From Arenicola marina (lineage: Eukaryota; Annelida; Polychaeta; Arenicolidae), in the NCBI GenBank assembly GCA_964019135.1, contig OZ025264.1, forward strand, positions 6,155,935 to 6,219,934: 64,000 nt of DNA, given 5' to 3'. The notes under the pieces were generated by a model. It worked only from the letters and a program-made list of their open reading frames with translations. It made no database searches and was not told the DNA's origin. Both the position numbers and the translations under genes were made by a program. Positions 55,640 through 64,000 of the stretch are shown here, one piece after another. Each line of letters opens with the position of its first letter. Positions within the stretch are counted from its first letter, which is position 1.

Positions 55640-57034
55640 ATTTCTAAGTAATTTATTTATTTCATCAATAATTCAACGAGACCTGTACTGCCGTGTAGTC
55701 GCGACAAATAAAGAATTATGCAACGCCAACAGGAACAGATTGAGCAAAAATGGCTGACATCGCGAGAATTCGCCTGCGAGATCTCAGGCACAGTCAGCAG
55801 GATGAATCTGATTGGTCGGCAGTCGAAAAATGTGTCACGTGAAACAGGGGATGCAATTTCAAAATATGTTGAATCGGGACGATTCAATATTGCATAGCAT
55901 CTCCCTATGATGTAATTAATCAAAATGACAGATTTTAGGAGTATCTCCCCGCATGAGGGTCATGTGAAAGCTGACCAATCGTCATATCGCGCACCACGAT
56001 GGATGCATATTCCACCACATATGGGTCATCTACCTGTATTTATATAGTCACAGCGAGTTTAACGACACTAAATTGTGACTGGCCCATTACTCAAAAAACT
56101 TTCAGTAAGCGAAATAATCAATAATGCGTTTCCGCCTCTCTTTGAACAAAACCTCAAACAAACAGCGGGTCTCCAGACCCAATATTAACTAGTTATGCGG
56201 GAAAACATGTGTCGTGGTCTTGACCTGCTGTGACATTGACCTTAGAATCTCGTAGGGTCACCTGTTAAGCTTTTTTGCAGAAAAACTGCGATTTGCAAAA
56301 TGTCAAGACTAAATACAAGTTACTATTTGGCCCAATACGTGAAATAGCTGTCAGCGCGATTAAAAGAATATTGTGAACGTTATAGCCATCTTCCTGATTT
56401 TTGGTCCCATCTTTTAATGGTTCAGCGAATTTCAGAAAAGAAATTGGCCTGACTATGGTTATTCCGCATATTTTTGTGAATTGGGAAGTTGATATCTTAA
56501 GGCATTCGACAGATAATGCGTGACAAGACAGGAAAACACACACACACACACATACAGATAAACCGAACACAGAGACATAAGATCGTAGATCGTAGATTTT
56601 CGTCAGACATACACGCTACGTATATGTAGGTTTTGATCCGTATAGGATGATCTATTCACCAAGCCCCAAACTCATTGGGAAGTCCCAGTAGCAGAACTTT
56701 AGTGTTATACCCTGTTTAGTTCCAGTTCATTGGGAGTTCATTTGTATATCATGGGATAATATCTAGCGCAATATCACATCTTTCTATATGACGCCATATA
56801 TAATACTGGTAATTAAAGTAGATTCCCAGAGCAGAACGATTGATTGACTTAATCAATGCAGGGATGCTGATTTCTACATGTGGTATGGCTGTCGCATGGT
56901 TTTATCAGGGTAAGGCGCAACTCTAATGACCAGCTCAAAGTCTCAATCAATATAAATCAAGAGCCTTGGCTTAGTGCAATTAAGGAACTGACGTGTTGAT
57001 CAGTTGTCCAGCTGCGTAACATGTAATTGGACAG
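55640..57034. other. Gene-free spacer upstream of copy D
   Basis: To 56666 it matches 18050-19081, including a CA run near 56538-56551. From 56667 it is the start of the 951-bp block missing at copy B. Nothing recognised inside. Confidence 0.5.
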
Positions 57035-57257
57035 CTATCGATTATATTCATGTGTCTCTATCGTTGAACATCTGGCAACTTTCTGCCGTCCTACCTACCA
57101 CGTCGGCAAGGGATGTGGCATATTGCAATCGATTATCTATCGTCTTTCTCCCAGGATTCTCTCAACTCCTTCTCATACTTTATCGCCATTGCACATAGCA
57201 GACATAAGCTCTTATTTATCGTAACTTTTGATCCGTCCATCACATACCATACAAAAC
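57035..57257 (+). promoter_or_regulatory. 5' flank of copy D shared with copy C
   Basis: Aligned with 34871-35095 at moderate divergence, clearly more than the A/C spacers show to each other. Confidence 0.4.
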
Positions 57258-60200
57258 ATGTTTGTTTTCTTACGAAGACGCCGTAGGAAGTCATTTCTGA
57301 TATTACTGCTAGGATTGCTGATCCTTGTCACGTGGTACATTCGGATAATCCCGGTGTTGACGCTGAAGTACATCGGGTCTGAACGGAAGAGTCAGGATGA
57401 GCCTCCAGCGATTAGGGGTAACACGCCGTTTGAAGAGATTGCCCCCCAGGATAACACGCAGCAGCAGAAATCGGCAAATAGCTCGACAAGAGAGTCCTTT
57501 TTGTTCGAAATAAGGTATAGATTAAAGCTTTGATGCCCACATTTGTTACTTATTGATTTGATAGCTTAATAGTTATAAGTACAGAGTATTGATGGAAGAT
57601 AATAGATTACGTCGAACTAAGATGTCGCCTTAGCGTCAATATGTGGTACATTTTTGTGGTCACTGTATGGCGCAATGAAAGGCAGAAACCAGAATAATTC
57701 CCTCAGCCTTAAGCCATTTTCGAGGCGTGCCTATGGAACGACTGATACATTGTGGTTGATGCGGGGTGGGGTCAAAAGCAAGGAATAAGGCAAGAGGCGA
57801 ATTATTGGGGTCGCAAGTAATAGTAAAAGCAGAACGAAAAAGGCTAGATATGATAAAGCTCGATCATTATACCTACTTATACCTAACCTAGAAGTTGGGA
57901 TGAGGGAGAGCAGTGGAGTAATTCAACAAATCGACGATTTGTCATAATGCCAAAACTATGAGAGCGTCAGCTGGTCAAACTACGAATGAATGGCAGATCG
58001 ATCAAAATGTGGTCAAAATGTGAACCAATGGAAATGAAAATTGCTAAGCAATGGCCAATTTGCCAAACAGTGGGATCAAAATCTGGGCAAAGTGTAAAGC
58101 AATGGCCGATCGAGAACGGGGTGAGCAAAATGTGAGCGAAGTTATCTGGCTAAACTGGGAAACCAATGGGAACGGAGTATTGTCGACACGCCGCTGGTCT
58201 TGACCAAACAGTGAACCAATAAGATTGATGAACCAATAAATAGCATGACATATTGGTTGTTTTGGTGCATATACAGGCTAAAGTGGGCAAGGAATACCTG
58301 CCAGGACAATGAAATTAATTGAAGCAACTTGCCCCAGATTCATTTCGTACCCACGACTACAGCTCCACCTGCTTTAAAGCAAGTTAATTGGTTGGTTGTG
58401 AATTCATTACGCTGGTCATATCGCGTCAATGGGAGAAGGAAGGGAAGAGCGGAGCTATGTCTCCGGGGGGTAACCCTCTACTCTTTGCGAAGAAGGACAT
58501 GGGATCTTTATCTTGCGACCACACAGACATGGCCTCGAACCATCGATCCACGTGCTGTTAGGCTTTCAGGTGGCCAGAACACCGAATGCGAGCGCTCTAA
58601 CCCACTGAGCTACCGAGCCCGCCCCGACAGTTGGAGACGCTCCTCTATTGATAAAACTGTGAACTAATGCGAGAGAGGCTTGGTAAACCTGACTGAAAGC
58701 TAGTTTTGACCAACGCGATCCAGAGTTGCCCAACATGTGACATATATACGTCATGTGTATGACGTCATATTCTCGCCGCAGTCCCACGTGGTCTGCCGAG
58801 AAGTTGGCCGCCTTCCGGGAGAAGCGCTTCGCCGACTACCAGGCGTCCCAGAGCGAGAGATCGGGGCCCGGGGAGCAGGGGGTGCCCCTTCCTCTTGGGA
58901 AGCTTGAGCGGCAACAGGCTGAGGAGGACGCCGCTCAGTGCGGATTCTACCGGAGGGGGAGTGACGCCATCGCTCTGGACCGAGCCATCCCGGACAACCG
59001 GCCACCGGAGTGAGTAGGCGATTCTTTCCTTTATTGAACAAACATAAGATTAACTATGACATATTATGGAAGCCAAAAGGAACCTTTTGTCACTTAAAGT
59101 AATATGTTCTGTAAGTTTCTGTATTACCAACCTCTTCTCTATGTCAAATAAGCATATTCTGTCTTGAATGTAAATCCTGAAAGCCTGTGGGCTTTCCGCA
59201 GAGAAGCAAATTTTCTCACCGGGGCACAAGTTAGTGGCCGGCTTTATATCTCTGCTCGCCTGTTCGCCGTTCGGTATTCTGTGTGTTGTCGATCGCCACT
59301 CGCCAGGACATCTGCGCAGGTTTATGTTGCAATCGTTTTTTTACAGACTCAACGAGATAAAACATAAGCATCATAATTTTGAGACTTTTAATCTTGATGA
59401 TAAATGTAAAAAAATCTAAGATGGCGAATGTTAGTAGGCTGTTTTAAGGGACCAGCCAGCGGTCTGTCGTAGCATCTGATCATTATAGACGGTATTCCTT
59501 GATTCCGCAATACATTATAGCAGCAGACTCATAATTACCTCATTAATAAAGTGTCAGAATTGTGCACCCGGATATCAAGTGTTATTTTCTGCTATAGATG
59601 TAAGTCCGTGACGTACCCCGAGGACCTTCATGAGCTGAGCGCCATCGTCACCTTCTATAACGAGGCTCCGAGCGTCGTTCTGCGCACGGCTCACAGCGTC
59701 ATCAACCGTACACCGCCCCGGTACCTCAGGGAGGTCATCCTCTGCGACTCCGGTAGCACTAACGGTGGGTGGAGCAGGATGCGGAGAATATTCTCAACTT
59801 CATTTGTGCCCTAGACGCCTCCTGGTATTTCCAGACTTTGCGGTCGCGTGTGGCGTCATAAAGTACGAGTGGAAAATCAAAAAAATAAATCTTGAAACGT
59901 TGAATGAATATATTACGTTGAATTGAAAATTTTAATTAATAGGGCCATATCAATAGTGACACAGCAATAACTTTTACGGAATCGTTCTGGTGCTTCAATA
60001 TTTCGCTTCGTATACGCGATGAAATCAGTCTGCATGCATTTCCTAGAACAATTACCTGGTGTAATACAGGCAAGCGATATGTGATTCATATTGAGGACTT
60101 TCCCAGGCGAGTTGGGGCGCCCCCTGGAGGACTACGTGCGCACCACGTGGCCGGACGGGATTGTGAAGATCCTGAGAGTCCGGGAGAACATCGGCGTGGT

Positions 60201-62498
60201 TCACATCACGAATCAGGGCGCCCAGGCGGCCTCCGGGGACGTCCTGGTAATTCTGGATGGCCACGTGGAGGTCACACAGGGGTGGTAAGGACTCTGGCAT
60301 AAGGAAACGGATACCAACCCGATATATACATGTTATATAGATGTGAATGCATCAGGAGAGGTTGTATGATTTATTTAATGAATTATGTTTGCAATGTAGT
60401 TTTGAAATATATTTTGATATACTGTGCGGGAAGATAAGGGAAGTTGATGAAATTGATTACACTTAATCTTTGCTATATTACGGAGGAGTCTTTATTATGA
60501 TTAATGCAGTAATCCTGGGGATTGTAAGCGACGTATTTATACCTTATATACTGCGTTATCTGTATCTGATACCTTATGTATCGAATATTGTATCTAGTGA
60601 ATCAATGATATTGAAACAATTTCTTGAAGGTTTGCAAACCATGTTCATGTAGTTGAAATCTGGCATCGATTATTGCATATCACTGAAATCGGATGCATAA
60701 CAGAAGACGTGTGGGCGATCCAGGTTTGACAGCATGTCAGATCTATCGTAATCTGTTATTTTTGGTGTCTATTAATAAAATTGACAGTTTTATTGTAGTA
60801 TTTCATCAAGTAACTCATTTATCGCCCAAATACCGTAATAAATTACAACAATGGGAGAAAGAAATAGAGATGTGCTTCATTCCATGTACGTATATGGCTA
60901 TTATCCGCTTCTTGCAGGGCGGAACCTTTTCTGGCCCGCCTGAAAGAGTCTCCGAACAGCCTTATTGGTCTCTCCTTGGGCAACACGGCTTGGGACACGC
61001 TGGCCATCGCCTCGTCCCCGAGCTGGCTGTGGACAGCTGTGGGCTTCAGCTGGAGGATGGGCAACCAGTGGGCGTTAATAGATGACGCCAATACCCCCGG
61101 AGTAAGCTCCACGGGGCCCCATAGGTGCGTATATATGTATATTCTAGATAAGGTTCTCTCGTACTAAACGTCTATGGAATTCACTTTTGGATGTCTTCAT
61201 GGAATATATTTGTTCCCGGCTGGGCGGAGGGGGGGGGGGGGCGGTACTAATTGCTTTGTTTGGGGGGGGGGGGGGGTTGTGGTAAAGCACCCCCCATTTT
61301 TTCGGTCGGGTCCTTGTACCGCTACAATCCGCTCGGTCGGGGCGTTTTCGCGCCAAATTTTTTCGCTTTATGAAAGCTTTATGAACGCACATTTTCAGAG
61401 CACCCCCCCCCCACTCCCCCCTCCGTCGCCAGTTTTAAAATATCCACTCTATAGGTGTATCTTATAGTGTTCGCTCTCTCAGGCGTCAAGGCACCCGCGG
61501 AACCCCCCCACCTAGTTTGTATTTTCCGCCGTCAGGTCTGTGGCAGTTAGCGGGGCTGCACACGCTATGCGACGGCAAAGACTGGTGGATTTGGGTTACT
61601 TTGACGCCGGCATGCGTTCATGGGGAGGAGAAGACCTGGAAATTGGCTTTTTGGTGGGTGAGCCACAATAATTGCTATATAATGGATAGCTCTACAGAAT
61701 TAATTCACTATTAATGACTTGCGATTTGTGCTTAATTAAGTTGAGTATCAGGGTATAACTGTGGATCAAATCCCAAGTAAGTGACGGGCAAAATAGTGGT
61801 AATTGGGAAACACATTCTACGCGGGAAATCAGAGGAATGTCAGACGGCAACGTAAAATGCAGTGTAAATATAGGTTTTGTTGGAAATAATAGTAGCATCT
61901 GGTATATTAATTGTAATACAGAGAATAAGGATAAGATTGAGTGCCATGTTTTTTTTGTTATGTATGTGACATCCAATGACGGCTCTCCCGTCCACCTCTT
62001 TGCAGTTCGCGTTATGTGGTGGACGAGTGGAGACTCTTGGCTGTTCTGTTGTGAATCACCTATATAGACATGGCGGCCGTCCGTATAACATCACAGGTCA
62101 GTTCAACAACTACAATTAGCGAATGTTCCGAAACGAGCCCTGCTACATATATTTATACTGATTGTACATGTTTCAGGGGTCAAGGTCTTGAAACAGACGG
62201 CGATTGCAAAATTTGACTTGTTTTGTCGAGTAACATCGTTATCGCATGAAATGCCATCAATAGATGACTTCGTAAAAATCAGCCATCTTTGGCAAACAAT
62301 ATAGGGCCTACCTGCAACGTGTAATATGAACATGTATGTGTTATCTATCATGCGAATGTTCCTTTGGATACTTGCGGTGGCAAAACTGAAATATCAACTA
62401 TTACATCAGATGTCAGCATGAGAAACTTCCAACGAACCGCTGAAATTTGGTTGGATGAATACAAGAAATATTACTATGCTGCGGTGCCAGAGTCTAAG
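57258..62498 (+). CDS. GALNT-like polypeptide N-acetylgalactosaminyltransferase, copy D (exons 1-8; 3' part outside window)
   Basis: Exons 57258-57514, 58782-59009, 59598-59764, 60107-60284, 60918-61124, 61536-61653, 62006-62096 and 62410-62498 have the same lengths and phases as in copy C and no stop or frameshift. The anchor reads MFVFLRRRRRKSFLILLLGL. DGH, WGGED and the metal His are present. Differences from C include EDLHELSAI (exon 3), NIGVVHITNQ (exon 4), GNTAWDT and WALIDD (exon 5), and SGAAHAM with GYFDAG (exon 6). Intron 1 and exon 2 resemble copy B, while exons 4-8 and their introns resemble A and C, so D is a recombinant. Exons 9-12 should lie just after 64000. The intron 5 repeat is shortest here (about two units). 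Activity should match C if expressed. Confidence 0.85.
58440..58640 (-). mobile_element. tRNA-derived SINE in intron 1 of copy D
   Basis: A box at 58593-58612, altered B box GGTTCGAGGCC at 58531-58541. It shares the altered B box with copy B. Confidence 0.75.
61210..61470 (+). repeat. G-runs and short 31-bp array in intron 5 of copy D
   Basis: Two G-runs (about 61228-61240 and 61262-61276) and only about two 31-bp units remain. Confidence 0.55.
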
Positions 62499-62609
62499 GT
62501 ATTTTTATCTTTATTTCCGTCACGTGCATGATCCGTATCAAGGTGAAATTACCGCAATATGTGCTACATTTTAATTATATTCGTCAGGCTGTTAGTTTTA
62601 CATATGTAA

Positions 62610-64000
62610 CGTACCGAGGGTGTAAGTGGCCAAATCCCACCGCTGCCACCAATGTGCTGTAACGTGCCGAGGGGGTGTCATGTTGTGGCGACTGCGCAGA
62701 TACACTTATCTTGGGGTTGTGGCTTAATTAAAGTATTCGGTTCAGCATTTTCACTACTCGGTTATCGGTTTAATGGCTTTTTGCATTCAGACAAGTTCGA
62801 TATTGTAACCAGCAAACATAAAAGATGAAGGAAATGCAAATATACTGTTCCAGTATTTATTTATATAGACACTTTAAAGCCCTTGATACAGGATATCAAA
62901 CAATCCACACTGAACGCTTGACCGCAACCAAAACAATACACTATTCCGGTTACATCCTGCCCCTGCGACCTCTCTCCACTAATAAATGTACACTTGATAT
63001 AACCAACTTCACAGCTATCTCACCATAAAGAATATGGTTGAGAAACCCGACTCTGAAATCGAACTCACTAAAGCCGCGGCTACTGCGACAAGCTTGTAAC
63101 AAGTAGGATCCCTGGAGTCTTCCTCACTGGTAACTAATAGCACCCTACAGTAACTGATATGACTTCACAGAACCTCATAGCACCTCACAGCTACTAATAC
63201 GCCTTCACAGAACCTCACAGTAACTAATACGCCTTCACAGAACCTCACAGCCTTCACTGATAGCACCCTACCGTAACTAATACGACTTCACAGAACCTCG
63301 TAGAACCTCACAGCTACTAATACGCCTTCACAGAACCTCACAGCCTTCACTGATAGCACCCTAGATTAACTAATAGGAAAGAAGAGCACCTTGCATATAA
63401 AGAATATGATCAAGGAACCAGACCCAGGTATCACACTCACTACAGCCGTGGCTACTGCGGCAAGCTTATAGCAGGTATGACCCCTGGGGTCTGCAGCAAC
63501 TTCTGTCTCTGTGTCTGTGGCTCTCTCTGTCTGTGGCTCTCCCTGTCTGTCTGTCTGTCCCGAGGCCCTCAGACGCACCTCTATTTATACCAGCCTGAGC
63601 CCCAAGCGTCCCCAGGCTCTCTCAGCCAATGGGCGATAATCAAAGTAACTGTATACCTACGCTTGAAAATAGAACTAAACTACGCCTGGCTACAGTTCAA
63701 AGTACTTGAGAAACCTGGTAGTTAACCTACATAAAAAGATAGTTAAACTATTAAGAAAGATACTCACGTTAAAAACCTTTAATCCTCTATTCTTCTTTAT
63801 CTACACTTTCCCTCTCTCTGTTTCCTCTTCTGGCGGAAGTTTACAAACCCAATCTCACGCACGCCCCCTACCGAGTTACCGTCCTACTTCCTGTCCTGCT
63901 ACCGTAACTCCCCCTAGCGAGTGCTCTTTTACCTATCCTGACTTACGCTGCCGCTATTCGCTAGATGGCGCCACTAAACTTGTAAGTCGGCGCGAAGAGG
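62610..64000. mobile_element. Intron 8 insertion of copy D, running to the window end
   Basis: Same insert as in A and C, with a shorter internal minisatellite (63125-63360). The right end is beyond the window. Confidence 0.55.

Overview
The window looks like nuclear DNA of a marine invertebrate. An amphioxus-like (Branchiostoma) genome is my best guess, but this is an inference. The grounds are an animal-type multi-exon Golgi glycosyltransferase gene with GT-AG introns, a tRNA-derived SINE, a DIRS/Ngaro-like tyrosine-recombinase retroelement fossil, a YqaJ/PHD gene relic, many G- and C-runs, and very high repeat content. Nothing prokaryotic is present.

The backbone is a same-strand tandem array of four copies (A to D) of one gene: a divergent polypeptide N-acetylgalactosaminyltransferase (GALNT-like). 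It has a type II membrane anchor, a stem, a GT-A catalytic domain and a C-terminal ricin-type lectin domain. No single open frame shows it, because it is cut into 12 small exons with boundary phases 2,2,1,2,2,0,1,0,0,0,0. Copy A (exons 3-12, 411-8920) is cut by the window start. Copy B (20247-26688) lacks exon 1 and has a frameshift in exon 11, so it is probably a pseudogene. Copy C (35096-45885) is complete and open, 622 codons plus stop. Copy D (exons 1-8, 57258-62498) runs off the window end.

The array has a higher-order structure. The A gene and its 3' spacer (about 1-19080) match the C gene and its 3' spacer (about 36994-56660) almost base for base, at an offset of about 37 kb. The B-C spacer (27033-34870) has no counterpart. 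Each A/C-type spacer holds, in order: a decayed YqaJ-PHD relic; a 258-bp dispersed repeat; a 63-nt foldback; a minus-strand DIRS/Ngaro-like retroelement fossil; an LTR-like block with a primer-binding-like site; a duplicated 237-bp unit with covarying stem-loops; minisatellites; and a G-rich module that recurs in four places in the window. The B-C spacer holds the same G-rich module, a short unknown frame followed by twin hairpins and AATAAA, several minisatellites (21-bp AT-rich, and about 1 kb of TTAGGGG-like units), and an unassigned 0.7-kb frame.

Introns differ by clean insertions that can be read by comparing copies. A and C carry a 1.84-kb DNA transposon with perfect 35-bp terminal inverted repeats in intron 10, where B has the empty site. 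A, C and D share a 1.46-kb insert in intron 8, where B carries a different 740-bp insert. B, C and D all have a tRNA-derived SINE in intron 1. The gene copies presumably encode Golgi enzymes that start mucin-type O-glycosylation, or a specialised or weakened version of that activity. Copy identity, gene-conversion mosaics and possible uncollapsed haplotypes are the main points to test.
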